Shown piece after piece: positions 41,506 to 50,311 of a DNA stretch of 64,000 nucleotides. Source of the DNA: Planococcus maritimus (GTDB lineage: Bacteria > Bacillota > Bacilli > Bacillales_A > Planococcaceae); assembly GCF_001592825.1 (NCBI RefSeq), contig NZ_LTZG01000001.1, forward strand, positions 1,364,001 to 1,428,000. Reading direction: 5' to 3'. The position numbers and the translations under genes were made by a program. How positions within the stretch are numbered: the stretch's first letter is position 1; every line of letters begins with the position of its first letter. The notes beneath the pieces were generated by a model. The model was not told where the DNA came from. It did not search any database and saw nothing but the letters and a program-made list of their open reading frames with translations.

Positions 41506-42287
41506 TTCGCATTCCTCCACTTTAAGATCGATTTTTCCATTATCATGACAAATACGAACAATAAAATTCCAGTAAGCGACAAAAGGACAATCGGCGCAAA
41601 GACCCCTGCCCCATCAAATTGCGTCATCATTCGCCTGCTGAAATAGCCAAGCCCTTTTTGAGCCCCGAGCCATTCACCGATTGCAGCTCCAATAACACTC
41701 AATGTCACAGCCACTCTCAGTCCTGAAAAAAATGATGGCAAGGATGAGGGGATAGCCAATTTAAAGAATAAGTCCTTTCTGCTTGCCCCCATCGTCTTCA
41801 GCAATTCCCGCAGCTCCTTGCTGACTGAATTGAATCCATCAAAAGTATTGACGGTAATCGGAAAAAAACTAATCAAAACAGTTACAGCCACTTTGCTCCA
41901 AATGGAATAGCCAAACCATAAGACAAAGATAGGTGCCAACGCGATAATGGGAATGGTCTGGGAGGCAATGAGCAAAGGATAGAACGCACGCTCAGCGGTC
42001 TTGTTCCACGACATCCAAGCCGCTAAGCCGACACCTCCAATGATCGACAGCAAAAGCCCGACCAAAATGATCAGCACCGTCGACGGTAAATGGACGGCAA
42101 GTAAGGTTTGTCTCAACTCCCAAAGCCGGACCGCTATTTGTGTGGGGGCCGGCAAGATAAAGGACTTGCCGATTGCCCATGCCGATCCTTCCCAAGCAAC
42201 CAAAAACAAGAGAAATACACCGACGGACAAGTAATAGGGAGCAGCCCATCGTTTGAAAGAAAACTGGCGATTAGGTTTCTTCTGCAT
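41502..42287 (-). CDS. thiX: ABC transporter permease (ThiX-like)
   Basis: A 261-residue permease of the BPD_transp_1 family with six helices. The EAA loop reads ELLKTMGASRKDLFFKLAIPSSLP, which contacts the ATPase. The start at 42287 is chosen for its GGGAG site; earlier in-frame ATGs at 42305 and 42329 lie inside the ATPase gene. Its reading frame overlaps the end of thiZ by 17 bp, and its stop overlaps thiY. It imports formylaminopyrimidine with ThiY and ThiZ. Confidence 0.9.
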   Translation of the reverse strand: MQKKPNRQFSFKRWAAPYYLSVGVFLLFLVAWEGSAWAIGKSFILPAPTQIAVRLWELRQTLLAVHLPSTVLIILVGLLLSIIGGVGLAAWMSWNKTAERAFYPLLIASQTIPIIALAPIFVLWFGYSIWSKVAVTVLISFFPITVNTFDGFNSVSKELRELLKTMGASRKDLFFKLAIPSSLPSFFSGLRVAVTLSVIGAAIGEWLGAQKGLGYFSRRMMTQFDGAGVFAPIVLLSLTGILLFVFVMIMEKSILKWRNAK

Positions 42288-43050
42288 CACATTTCGCTCC
42301 CTCATGGCGAAATTTTTGGAGCAGCTCACTTTTTAACGACAGCAATGATTTATCGCCCAGCTTCATGTCCATTGTTCTTGGCCGGCTAAGCGGCACCAGG
42401 ATTTCTGCAAGCTGCTCCATAGGCGGAGACGAAGTAACCAATATCCGATCCGACAGCAACAATGCCTCATCCAAGTCATGTGTAATGAGGATGATGGTTT
42501 TCTTCAAGGAAACCCATTGTTCCAATAGCCAATCCTGCATCTCCACTCTCGATATAGCATCAAGCGCGCTAAACGGTTCGTCCAACAACAATACGTCCGA
42601 ACCGGTCAAATAGGCGCGCAAAAAGGACACGCGTTGTTTCATCCCTCCAGACAACATATGTGGATAAGCCGATTCAGTCCCAGCTAAGCCAAAAGATGCA
42701 AAGTGTGGCCGAGCATTCGCATAGGCTTCTCTTTTTGTCAGCCCACTGATTTCAAGTGGCAAGATGACGTTATCCAAAATGCTTCGCCACGGTATCAGCA
42801 AATCTTTTTGCGGCACATAAGCAATGCCGCCCCCTGCGCCAATCACTTGCTTCTCGCCAAGAAACAGCCCACCCGTTTCTGGTTTTTCCAACCCGAGCAA
42901 CAGCCTGAAGAGTGTCGTTTTTCCCGACCCACTAGGACCAACGATGCTGACGAATTCACGTTCTTGAATCGCCAAGGATAAATCGCGAAAAATTTCTTTT
43001 CCACCATATCGAAAGCTGACCTGCTGGACTTGCAACACTGAGGAACTCAC
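42271..43050 (-). CDS. thiZ: ABC transporter ATP-binding protein (ThiZ-like)
   Basis: A 259-residue ATPase of the nitrate/taurine group: Walker A GPSGSGKTT, signature LSGGMKQRVS, Walker B VLLLDEPFSALD and the switch His in ILITHDLDEALL. It energises import of thiamin precursors with ThiX and ThiY. The GTG start overlaps the stop of the 38-residue basic ORF (GTGA). Confidence 0.92.
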   Translation of the reverse strand: MSSSVLQVQQVSFRYGGKEIFRDLSLAIQEREFVSIVGPSGSGKTTLFRLLLGLEKPETGGLFLGEKQVIGAGGGIAYVPQKDLLIPWRSILDNVILPLEISGLTKREAYANARPHFASFGLAGTESAYPHMLSGGMKQRVSFLRAYLTGSDVLLLDEPFSALDAISRVEMQDWLLEQWVSLKKTIILITHDLDEALLLSDRILVTSSPPMEQLAEILVPLSRPRTMDMKLGDKSLLSLKSELLQKFRHEGAKCDAEET

Positions 43051-43163
43051 GGCGCAGTCACGTCCTTATGTCGCTTAACATTTCTCTCGACCTTAAACGT
43101 ACGGCTGTGTTTTTTTCGCTGATTGGATTTAAGCATGTTGCGGAATCTCTTACTAGATCTCAT
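43047..43163 (-). CDS. 38-residue highly basic peptide inside the thiamin-salvage operon
   Basis: A 38-codon frame starting MRSSKRFRNMLKSNQRKK with a near-perfect ribosome site (AGGAGG, 6 nt spacing) and coupled to thiZ by a GTGA overlap. It has seven Lys, seven Arg and two His but only two acidic residues. No cysteine and no hydrophobic stretch long enough for a membrane helix. It could be an RNA- or membrane-binding peptide, a translation-coupling leader for thiZ, or a domain remnant. It begins 11 bp after ylmB. I know of no equivalent in the B. subtilis operon. Confidence 0.6.
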   Translation of the reverse strand: MRSSKRFRNMLKSNQRKKHSRTFKVERNVKRHKDVTAP

Positions 43164-43174
43164 GTTAATCCTCC

Positions 43175-44455
43175 TCATTTCTGCTGATGGCACCATTTGT
43201 AAATAAAGCGGGCCATCACTTTCGAAAACTCCACCAACTCCTTTACGCAAATGGATTCATTGATACTATGGGCTTCGCTTAATTGACCCGGACCATATAT
43301 AACAGTAGGAATGCCAGCTGCTGCGAGCCAGCCCCCATCTGTCACCGTACCTGAGACACCAATACTCGCATCTTCACAGAAAACTTCTTGGTGGGCAGCT
43401 GCCAACGCATGCACACCAGCGTGTTCAGTATCCACTTCGAACGCTGGGAAGATCTCGCCACGGTCTTCAATCATGGAACGCCCACCCCATTCAAAGGAAG
43501 GAGGATGATTCCGTAGCCAAAGGTCGGCTTGAGCTGCGGCCAATAGATGCGCTTCGATCTCCCGACTTACAGATTCATACGATTCATCTGGATAAAAGTG
43601 TACGGTGATCCAAAGCCGACATTCATCCGCAACAAAAGCGGCGTGCCTCCCGCCTTCAATCACGGCCGGGTTAATCGTATTGGTTCCCGGAAGATATCCG
43701 GGGTAGCTTTTGGATACTGCCCAATGACGTTCAAGCACTTGCAAGCTTTCGATCATCACCGTCATTTTCTCAATAGCATTCGCCCCTTGCGAGAGGCCTC
43801 CACCTGCGTGGATCATTTCGCGCCTCATCGCATCATGGTAAACGTTCGGGTCTTTGATGGTGACCCATCCCGTAATGACGCCGCCTTGGCCATGTATTTT
43901 GGTATCACTTGTATCGACAACTATCGCAAAATCCGCTTGATAGCCCCGTTCGCAGCATTGCAGTGTACCGGCTTCTCCTACTTCTTCTCCAACGACTGAT
44001 TGAAAAATGATATCGCCCGGCAATTGAATATCCTGTTCATGAAATAGTTTTAAGACGAACAGCGCAGCCGCCATCCCTCCTTTCATATCTGCCGCGCCAC
44101 GGCCAATGAGCCGTCCCTCAATTACTTCAGCTTGAAATGTATCCGTATGCCAATCTTCCCCTGGTCGTACTTCGGCGACGTCAATATGTCCATTAATGAT
44201 CAAGCTTTGAAACATGTTGCTTTTTTCCCCAAGCTTCGTCCCTACAACATTCGGGTCCCCTGGATAGACCTCCCATCGATCGGTCGTAAATGCCTGACGT
44301 TGTAAATAGCGTTCGATCCATCGTTGGGCTTCGCTAGTATTGCGCGCAGGCGGTGATGGTGTCCGGAACGAGATCAACGTTTTTGCCAAGCTAAGCAATT
44401 CTTCTTGCTTCGATTCGATTTCTTTCAGTACGTTAAGCAATTGATGGTCTTGCAT
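43175..44455 (-). CDS. ylmB: M20 family hydrolase, formylaminopyrimidine deformylase (YlmB-like)
   Basis: A 426-residue M20/ArgE-type zinc amidohydrolase. Metal ligands appear in order: INGHIDV (His), GRGAADMKGG (Asp), VVGEEVGEAG (Glu-Glu), VVDTSD (Asp) and AHSINE (His). The length equals B. subtilis YlmB, which deformylates formylaminopyrimidine before TenA. The TPP riboswitch upstream and the ThiZXY importer downstream support this. The ATG at 44455 follows AGAGGAGG; the frame from 44479 lacks a site. Confidence 0.87.
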   Translation of the reverse strand: MQDHQLLNVLKEIESKQEELLSLAKTLISFRTPSPPARNTSEAQRWIERYLQRQAFTTDRWEVYPGDPNVVGTKLGEKSNMFQSLIINGHIDVAEVRPGEDWHTDTFQAEVIEGRLIGRGAADMKGGMAAALFVLKLFHEQDIQLPGDIIFQSVVGEEVGEAGTLQCCERGYQADFAIVVDTSDTKIHGQGGVITGWVTIKDPNVYHDAMRREMIHAGGGLSQGANAIEKMTVMIESLQVLERHWAVSKSYPGYLPGTNTINPAVIEGGRHAAFVADECRLWITVHFYPDESYESVSREIEAHLLAAAQADLWLRNHPPSFEWGGRSMIEDRGEIFPAFEVDTEHAGVHALAAAHQEVFCEDASIGVSGTVTDGGWLAAAGIPTVIYGPGQLSEAHSINESICVKELVEFSKVMARFIYKWCHQQK

Positions 44456-44491
44456 ATTGCCCTCCTCTGTTCTTCGCAATATTTTTCACCA

Positions 44492-44528
44492 CAAAAAAAC
44501 ACTTCTTTCCAGTAGAAAGAAGTGTTTA
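44492..44528 (-). terminator. Riboswitch-controlled terminator upstream of ylmB
   Basis: On the minus strand AACACTTCTTTC / GAAAGAAGTGTT with a short loop and seven T, between the TPP aptamer and the ylmB start. This is the expression platform for transcription attenuation. Confidence 0.85.
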
Positions 44529-44570
44529 CGACGTTAAAAGGTAAGACGCCAAAAAAGGCGTTGTTCTTTT

Positions 44571-44665
44571 GCCATCTCTTCCCTCCGCTAGTACTAACTA
44601 GATCAGGTGAATAAGGGTCAAGACGCATGTCTTTCTCAGCTAATAGAAGCTCCCCTAGAGTAACG
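44571..44665 (-). promoter_or_regulatory. TPP riboswitch (THI box)
   Basis: The minus strand shows the conserved parts in order: CTAGGGGAGC, GCTGAGA, GACCCTT, ACCTGATCTAGTTAGTACTAG and CGGAGGGAAG. These are the thiamin pyrophosphate aptamer. A second hairpin (44537-44554) and a strong terminator follow before the ylmB start, so high TPP should shut down ylmB-thiZXY. Confidence 0.95.
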
Positions 44666-44842
44666 ATGTATGAAATTGTTTTGTTGCTATTCTATTTCTA
44701 TCATAGGAATGGACGAATGACAAGCTCCCTCGCAAGTGAGGCGGGCCACTCTTCAACGATAGGCTGTTCCGTTTGAACTCCGACAAGCTCAACTATATGT
44801 CTGTTGAATCACGTTCCACCTTTTTGTTTAATGATGAGCCAT

Positions 44843-45403
44843 TCAACATATTTTCGCATTGTGGATTGTGTGCTCTTTCGCTAACAATGAAAACATGCAA
44901 GCATCATGAGAACGCCCATCTTGATAAAGATAGCCTCTCAGTACGCCTTCTTGTTCAAATCCCAATTTCTGCAGCAAAGCGATGGATGCGCCGTTCTCGG
45001 GAAATGTAACGGCGCCCATGCGGAATAAGTCGAGCTGGCCGAAACAATAAGCTAGGACTTCTTTGACGGCTTCTGAAACATAGCCTTTGTTCCAGTAGTC
45101 TGGATGCAGCTCAAAGCCGATTTCCGCTTTCTGACCTTTGAGGTTCAAATTGTTCAAGCCGACCGTGCCGATAAAAGCGCCTGTTTCTTTGATGACGATG
45201 CCCCAGCGGATTCCCCTGCCGCTTTCGAAGGTCTGCCCGAACGACTCGATGATGTTTTCAGCCTGGCCGATTTCCGTTAAGCTGCTCATGCCGTAATATT
45301 TCGTGACCTCGTCTCTCGACATGATTTCAAAAAAGCTTGCGGCGTGATGTGTTTTAATATGTACAAGCGCCAGTCTGTCTGTCGCCAATTCCTGAAAATC
45401 CAT
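44843..45403 (-). CDS. GNAT N-acetyltransferase, RimJ/RimL-like
   Basis: A 186-residue RimJ-type GNAT: ATDRLALVHIKTHHAASFFE start, IGTVGLNNLNLKGQKAEIGFEL, WNKGYVSEAVKEVLAYCF and the NGASIALLQKLGFEQEGVLRGY end. AAAAGGAGGAACC precedes the ATG. It lies 18 bp downstream of the APH-like kinase gene on the same strand, so the two are likely co-transcribed. Confidence 0.86.
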   Translation of the reverse strand: MDFQELATDRLALVHIKTHHAASFFEIMSRDEVTKYYGMSSLTEIGQAENIIESFGQTFESGRGIRWGIVIKETGAFIGTVGLNNLNLKGQKAEIGFELHPDYWNKGYVSEAVKEVLAYCFGQLDLFRMGAVTFPENGASIALLQKLGFEQEGVLRGYLYQDGRSHDACMFSLLAKEHTIHNAKIC

Positions 45404-45421
45404 GCCGGTTCCTCCTTTTAG

Positions 45422-46519
45422 TTAACGAGCATCGCTGTTTTCTACTGCACCTGCTAGACGCTCGACTACTGAAGCAGCCAAGGCTTTCAATTCATTAGCC
45501 AACGTGGCGAGTCTCTTTTCAATTTGGTTTTTGTCACCGTAGCGGATGCGCGCTTCTTCCGGCAGTTTTCCGGATAATAAATGAAAATGGCTATAGGCAG
45601 TTTCTAGTAATTGCAGCAATTGTTCGCCCCGGACTTCAGCCTGAACCCGGCTGTCGTCCGTACTATAACCGGCTAGAAACCCATCAGCCATCCCCTTTAA
45701 ATTGTCCGCACAATCAGCAAAACGGTGCTTTCCATAACGCTCGGTATCGGACAGCGCGATGAAAAACGTTTCATAGAGATTCATGAAATTCCCGGCCATC
45801 CCCCGCGGATAATAAATATTCGGAAACGGATCGATCAGGCAAATTTGTATGCCGTTCATCAACATATTTTCAGGTGATGCGTCTTGATTGCTGAGGAGCG
45901 GTTTAGTGAAGCTTCGCGCTCTGAGCTCCGTTGCTAATTTCAGCGCCTCGCTTATCGTCTCATCCTTAAATTCTAGGCGCGCCTCGCTCAGTTCCCGGTA
46001 ATCCGATAGATGCTCTTCACTTTCTTCTTTCAGGAAACGATGGACATCTCCTGTGATGCTACCTCTCAGCCCCTCTTTCTCTGTCCAATGCAGATACCCG
46101 AAGCCATCCAAGCCGTGCGGAATTTCTTCCGTTTTCCGGTAAATCTCACCGAGCGCTTTTCCGGTCTCAACCGCTTGTGCTTTTGTTAGTTTATGCAAAT
46201 CGATATGCTTTCCGGCGAACGACTCGAGCGTATAGCTCAATTTTTCAGAAACGTGGAATTGGAAAAACTCCGGTGCCGCGCCCTTCACGGCCTGATTGAC
46301 CGAGCGGTAGTAAAGTTCTGTCGAGGCGTATTCGGCGGTCAATTCTTCTTCGTTAAATTCAGCCGGCTTGCCGTACACAAGGTCCTTTGGAATTCGTAAG
46401 ACCAGTTCACGGCCATCTTTTTCGACTTTCCACGCATGATGCCAGGCCCCTTCCCCTAAAAACTTCGGCGACTCCACTTCTGCGTGAAGAATGGCTGCTT
46501 GTAATTTCTCTTGATTCAC
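45422..46519 (-). CDS. APH-like (protein kinase fold) phosphotransferase
   Basis: A 365-residue small-molecule kinase of the aminoglycoside phosphotransferase/protein-kinase fold. The ATP site begins GEGAWHHAWKVEKDGRELVLRI. The catalytic loop reads SNQDASPENMLM and the DFG-like metal motif CLIDPFPN. The GTG start has an AGGTCA-like site. The substrate, an amino sugar, alcohol or drug, is not known. The adjacent GNAT gene suggests a modification pair. Confidence 0.75.
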   Translation of the reverse strand: MNQEKLQAAILHAEVESPKFLGEGAWHHAWKVEKDGRELVLRIPKDLVYGKPAEFNEEELTAEYASTELYYRSVNQAVKGAAPEFFQFHVSEKLSYTLESFAGKHIDLHKLTKAQAVETGKALGEIYRKTEEIPHGLDGFGYLHWTEKEGLRGSITGDVHRFLKEESEEHLSDYRELSEARLEFKDETISEALKLATELRARSFTKPLLSNQDASPENMLMNGIQICLIDPFPNIYYPRGMAGNFMNLYETFFIALSDTERYGKHRFADCADNLKGMADGFLAGYSTDDSRVQAEVRGEQLLQLLETAYSHFHLLSGKLPEEARIRYGDKNQIEKRLATLANELKALAASVVERLAGAVENSDAR

Positions 46520-46781
46520 CTGATGACCTGCTTTCCGTTTTAAAGATTTCCCGTACTAAGTTTTTCGGTACATACGCTTTGTTTCTACTATATCCAATAT
46601 TTTCTTTCACCGCTATTTGTTTTCCAATTATTTAGAGTATAATGAATCCAATCCATCCTGAAGGTAAATTCCCCAAGATTTATCTTCCTTACGAAAGGAA
46701 TATCCGACGTGACGATCAGTCCAATCTAAGTTTCCCCCGCATTAGAAGTCATTTACAAAATAGACTCTTGGGGGATTCAAC
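46520..46781. other. Divergent intergenic region with a candidate -10
   Basis: About 260 bases between the APH-like and MFS genes. A TATAAT (46637-46642) suits rightward transcription but has no convincing -35. The palindrome TTCCTTACGAAAGGAA (46685-46700) could be a leader hairpin or operator. No small ORF with a good site is seen. Confidence 0.4.
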
Positions 46782-47987
46782 ATGAAATTGAATAGAAATT
46801 TCCATTTATTACTGACGGGCCAGTCGCTTGCGAATATCGGCGATGTGCTTTATATCGTCAGCATCATTCACCTGATTTTCGAATTGACCGGTTCCGCCAC
46901 GGCTGCCGCTTTGGTGCCGTTTGTCATCACCAGTTCAATGTTCGTCTCGAACACGCTCACACCGCTCCTGATGCAGCGCGTTGATTTGAAATGGCTGCTT
47001 GTAGGGTCGCAAATGGGCAAAACCGTATTGTTGATAGTCTTGGCATTGCTTTTGCCATACATCACAACCGCTAACTTTACTGTACTATTTGCATTGATTA
47101 GTTGGGTGGCGCTGTTGGACGGCTGCGCCCGTCCGGTGACACAGGCATTGATTCCGAATTACGTGAAAAGTGAGCAGCTATTGAAAGCGAACGGCATCAC
47201 CGAGACCGTTACACAGCTAATTCAAACAGCGATGTGGTTTGTCGGTAGTTCCTTATTGATTTGGCTCACCGCCACCGAATTGGTCTGGCTGACGGCAGGC
47301 TTGTTCCTGCTTTCAAGCTTGTTGTTGAGCGGATTGGATCGAGTCGACAGCGCCCCGCCAGAACCACAAAACAAATGGCAACAACTCACCAAAGGCTGGA
47401 AGACTGTTTCAAGGACTCCGGTATTAAAGCGCATTGCGGTGATGGATATACTCGAGACCATCGCTGGCGCCGTGTGGATCGCCGCGATTTTGTATGTCTT
47501 CGTTAGCGAAGCGCTAGCAGTCGATGAGAAATGGTGGGGCTTTATCAACGGTTCATTCTTTATCGGTTTGATTGCCGGAAGCCTCATTTGCCTGCGCTTT
47601 ACCGAATGGGTCGAACGCAATCTCAGCCGCTTCATCCTAACTGGCGCGATTTTCGGCAGCGTCGCGACTATATTGTTCGGCTTGAACAGCATGCCTCTAG
47701 TTGCGCTCGGCTTATCCGTTCTGGTCGGCATCTTCAGCCAGCTGAAAAACATTCCGCAGCAAACCGTCGTGCAGACGAGCGTCCCGAAAGAACAATTGCC
47801 GACTGTCTTCACGACGCTCGGGGCAATTGGTATGGGCACATTCGGCGTTTCCTCATTATTGATGGGAATACTGGCTGATTTATTTGGCATCCGCTCTGTG
47901 TTTGTCTTATCTGGTGTTTTGCTCGCTATCGTTAGTTGGATCGCTTACCGCGGCCGAAGTCATTTTCGACGCACAGTTCAGGAATAA
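46782..47987 (+). CDS. MFS transporter
   Basis: A 401-residue major facilitator protein of 12 helices, of the macrolide-exporter/YfiS-like group lacking strong substrate motifs. The opening LLLTGQSLANIGDVLYIVSI and the middle FINGSFFIGLIAGSLICLRFT are typical. It should export a drug or metabolite. CTTGGGGG precedes the ATG. It is a single gene with its own terminator. Confidence 0.85.
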   Translation: MKLNRNFHLLLTGQSLANIGDVLYIVSIIHLIFELTGSATAAALVPFVITSSMFVSNTLTPLLMQRVDLKWLLVGSQMGKTVLLIVLALLLPYITTANFTVLFALISWVALLDGCARPVTQALIPNYVKSEQLLKANGITETVTQLIQTAMWFVGSSLLIWLTATELVWLTAGLFLLSSLLLSGLDRVDSAPPEPQNKWQQLTKGWKTVSRTPVLKRIAVMDILETIAGAVWIAAILYVFVSEALAVDEKWWGFINGSFFIGLIAGSLICLRFTEWVERNLSRFILTGAIFGSVATILFGLNSMPLVALGLSVLVGIFSQLKNIPQQTVVQTSVPKEQLPTVFTTLGAIGMGTFGVSSLLMGILADLFGIRSVFVLSGVLLAIVSWIAYRGRSHFRRTVQE

Positions 47988-47994
47988 ATTCACG

Positions 47995-48031
47995 AAAAGG
48001 GACAGCCGGAAAATTCCCGCTGTCCCTTTTT
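47995..48031. terminator. Bidirectional terminator
   Basis: Perfect 12-bp stem (AAAAGGGACAGC / GCTGTCCCTTTT) between convergent genes. Confidence 0.85.
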
Positions 48032-48042
48032 CATTGTTACAT

Positions 48043-48438
48043 TTAATCTGTCAGGCTAAATCCCATAATATGATCTGAAAAAACGGCATAGCTTTCGCAT
48101 TCAATGACGTTCTCAGGGTTTGCAAGAGGCACAATTTTGACATCATTCAAAACGATCATTCCGGCGAGATTGGTGACATTGCTGTCTTTGATTAATGGAA
48201 AGATGGTATCTTCTGATTGAAGAATAGCTAAATCCAGCAATGGGAGACTTTCTATATCTGGGGCTTGTGTACTTATTTTCTTTGCGATAATCAATGCACT
48301 AGAAGTGGTAATTTGGATTAACCTCTTTTTCTTCATATCTTTCTGCAGTTCGTCGAGATGTACTTGTGCCACCACAATCGATAGCTTCTTCATATCATGA
48401 ACAGAGTTTAATTCGTGCCCCTTTAAAGTGATAGTCAA
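48043..48438 (-). CDS. Unknown soluble protein
   Basis: A 131-residue soluble protein starting MTITLKGHELNSVHDMKKLS. It is hydrophobic-rich but has no membrane helix, and I see no family signature. The frame and codon use fit a real gene, and a GGGGGG-type site (AATTGAGGGGGG) stands before the ATG. The role is unknown. Confidence 0.6.
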   Translation of the reverse strand: MTITLKGHELNSVHDMKKLSIVVAQVHLDELQKDMKKKRLIQITTSSALIIAKKISTQAPDIESLPLLDLAILQSEDTIFPLIKDSNVTNLAGMIVLNDVKIVPLANPENVIECESYAVFSDHIMGFSLTD

Positions 48439-48477
48439 AACTTTCCCCCCTCAATTGATTCATAAGCTTACGCCACT

Positions 48478-48939
48478 TTAATTAAACGCCTCTAAATAAA
48501 CCGAATTCCCTTTACCGCTTTCAAACTCCTGGATAAACCGGCGGATGCCCTTCGGATAAATCCGTTGCTCCAATAAATTCTCAATCTCCACCCATTCAAC
48601 GCCGGTTTGCTGGGCGTCGGGATTGGACGGGACCGCTGATTGCAAATCACCCAGCAAACGGCATTCAAAATAATATTCGATTTGGTGAACGCCACGATCG
48701 GTCTCGGCGTATTCGTGGCGCTCGCCTATGTATTCGCGAATATGAATCAGGCTTTTCACTTCGACGGCGCAGCCGATTTCTTCCAGGCATTCACGAGCAG
48801 CCGCTTCCGGCAAAGTTTCGCCGAGCTCCTGCCCGCCACCGGGAAATAGATAATAGCTGCCTTCTGCGTCCCGGTTCGTCGTCAATAGTACTTTGCCGTC
48901 TCTAACAATGATCGCTTTCGCGGAATTTCTAATGGCCAT
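48478..48939 (-). CDS. NUDIX hydrolase
   Basis: A 153-residue Nudix protein. The box GGQELGETLPEAAARECLEE continues IGC and fits GX5EX7REUXEEXGU. Such enzymes hydrolyse nucleotide diphosphate derivatives. The ATG at 48939 follows AAAGGAGTGG; the GTG at 48948 is too close to the site. It overlaps the end of the phospholipase-like gene by 11 bp. Confidence 0.9.
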   Translation of the reverse strand: MAIRNSAKAIIVRDGKVLLTTNRDAEGSYYLFPGGGQELGETLPEAAARECLEEIGCAVEVKSLIHIREYIGERHEYAETDRGVHQIEYYFECRLLGDLQSAVPSNPDAQQTGVEWVEIENLLEQRIYPKGIRRFIQEFESGKGNSVYLEAFN

Positions 48940-49582
48940 TGCGTCCACTCCTTTGCCGTTCCTTTATTCCGATAGACCCGCATATGCGAATCGCCTGGTC
49001 TGCCGCGGACTTGATGTAGGCAGTAATTTCTTCAACCGAGTATATTTCCAGATCCTTACCGGAAAACAGTTTCGTTGATTGGAAGTCGCCAAGCGTTTCT
49101 TCGGTGAACTCGCGCAAGTTATTGATTTCGAGTTCTTCTATAAGAATATCGGGAAAGTCAGCAGCTGCCAGTTCTCGTTCCAAACCAGCACAGTCAAACA
49201 GATCAATGAGCATACCATTGAGTTTCCGGAAATCCGAATGCCATTTCTCGAGCACGGACGGATCGGCATCGATGCGGTGTTTCATGTCTTTTTTGAAATA
49301 GATGTCTGTCATCCACACATCATCCGCCACTAAATGCACAACATATCCGAGAATGAATGAGTCCCTCATTTCCCCACGGTATTTCTGGATGAAGTTTTCA
49401 TAATTTACGCGTCTCGTTCCGTCATCCACACTGCCCTCGTAATAATGGGATTTGGTTTTCTGCTCTCTTCCATGAACTGCATCCGGGGCAATGCCGCCCA
49501 ACAGAAAACGCGGTCGGTCGAAAATCTCGATTTTCTCGGCTACCTGCCGAGCGATGATCAAATGCATTAGGCGCGATCCCAT
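48929..49582 (-). CDS. Zinc-dependent phospholipase C-fold protein
   Basis: A 217-residue protein of the zinc-dependent phospholipase C/HD-like fold: MHLIIARQVAEKI, FLLGGIAPDAVHG, KSHYYEG and FILGYVVHLVADDVWMTDIYF supply the His/Asp ligands. There is no signal peptide, so it is cytoplasmic and the substrate is probably not extracellular lipid. AAGGAGG precedes the ATG. It overlaps the NUDIX gene and follows the racemase by 21 bp, so the three are probably one operon. Confidence 0.82.
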   Translation of the reverse strand: MGSRLMHLIIARQVAEKIEIFDRPRFLLGGIAPDAVHGREQKTKSHYYEGSVDDGTRRVNYENFIQKYRGEMRDSFILGYVVHLVADDVWMTDIYFKKDMKHRIDADPSVLEKWHSDFRKLNGMLIDLFDCAGLERELAAADFPDILIEELEINNLREFTEETLGDFQSTKLFSGKDLEIYSVEEITAYIKSAADQAIRICGSIGIKERQRSGRNGH

Positions 49583-49603
49583 CTCCGCTTCCTCCTTCTA
49601 GCT

Positions 49604-50296
49604 TCAGTTATCCAACGCTTGGTTCACTGCTGCTTCGACGTGGATTTTCGCTGTATCGAATAGCGGCACTTCTGCATCTTCTTCGTGTATCAACAAACCG
49701 ATTTCTGTACAGCCAAGAATGATGCCCTCGGCTCCGCGATCGATGAGGTTTTGGATGGCTTGTCGGTATTTCACTTTCGACGAGTCGTTGATTTCTCCTA
49801 AGCATAATTCATCAAAAATAACTTCGTTGATTATATCTCGTTCTTCAGCTTCCGGAATCAACACCTGGATACCGCTCTCTGCAATGCGTTCTTTGTAGAA
49901 CTCCTGCTCCATCGTGTACTTCGTGCCGAGCAACCCTACCGTATGGAGATGGTTTACTTGGATCTCTTTGGCCGTCGCGTCTGCGATATGCAAAACTGGC
50001 ACTGAGACAGCCTCTTCTATAGAAGAAATGACTTTATGCATCGTGTTCGTGCACAATACGATCAGCTCTGCACCACCTTTTTGAAGCGATCGGGCGACAT
50101 CCGCTAATCGCTCGCCCGCTTCTTGCCATTTCCCTTGTGACTGAAAGCGTTCAATCTCTTCAAAATCGACACTGTACATGAGACATTCAGCCGAATGCAG
50201 ACCGCCTAGATGCTGTTTCACTTGTTCATTAATCATGCGGTAATATTCAGCGGACGATTCCCAGCTCATTCCGCCAATCAATCCAATCGTTTTCAT
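49604..50296 (-). CDS. Aspartate/glutamate racemase family protein
   Basis: A 230-residue Asp/Glu racemase: GLIGGMSWESSAEYYRMIN start, catalytic Cys in VLCTNTMHK and GIILGCTEIGLL. PLP-independent racemisation of an amino acid is expected, aspartate being most likely. It lies 15 bp downstream of the S66 peptidase, on the same strand. Its product D-amino acid could link to wall or antibiotic handling. Confidence 0.9.
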   Translation of the reverse strand: MKTIGLIGGMSWESSAEYYRMINEQVKQHLGGLHSAECLMYSVDFEEIERFQSQGKWQEAGERLADVARSLQKGGAELIVLCTNTMHKVISSIEEAVSVPVLHIADATAKEIQVNHLHTVGLLGTKYTMEQEFYKERIAESGIQVLIPEAEERDIINEVIFDELCLGEINDSSKVKYRQAIQNLIDRGAEGIILGCTEIGLLIHEEDAEVPLFDTAKIHVEAAVNQALDN

Positions 50297-50311
50297 CGAA
50301 GACCTCCTCCA

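Noticed and set aside
44425..44628. A minus-strand frame of 67 codons inside the TPP riboswitch
   Set aside because: It covers the aptamer and terminator, and its coding potential is a by-product of RNA structure.
47222..47890. A 222-codon minus-strand frame inside the MFS gene
   Set aside because: Antisense to a clear 12-helix transporter, Ser/Thr/Pro/Asn-rich composition of a shadow frame, no ribosome site or known domain.
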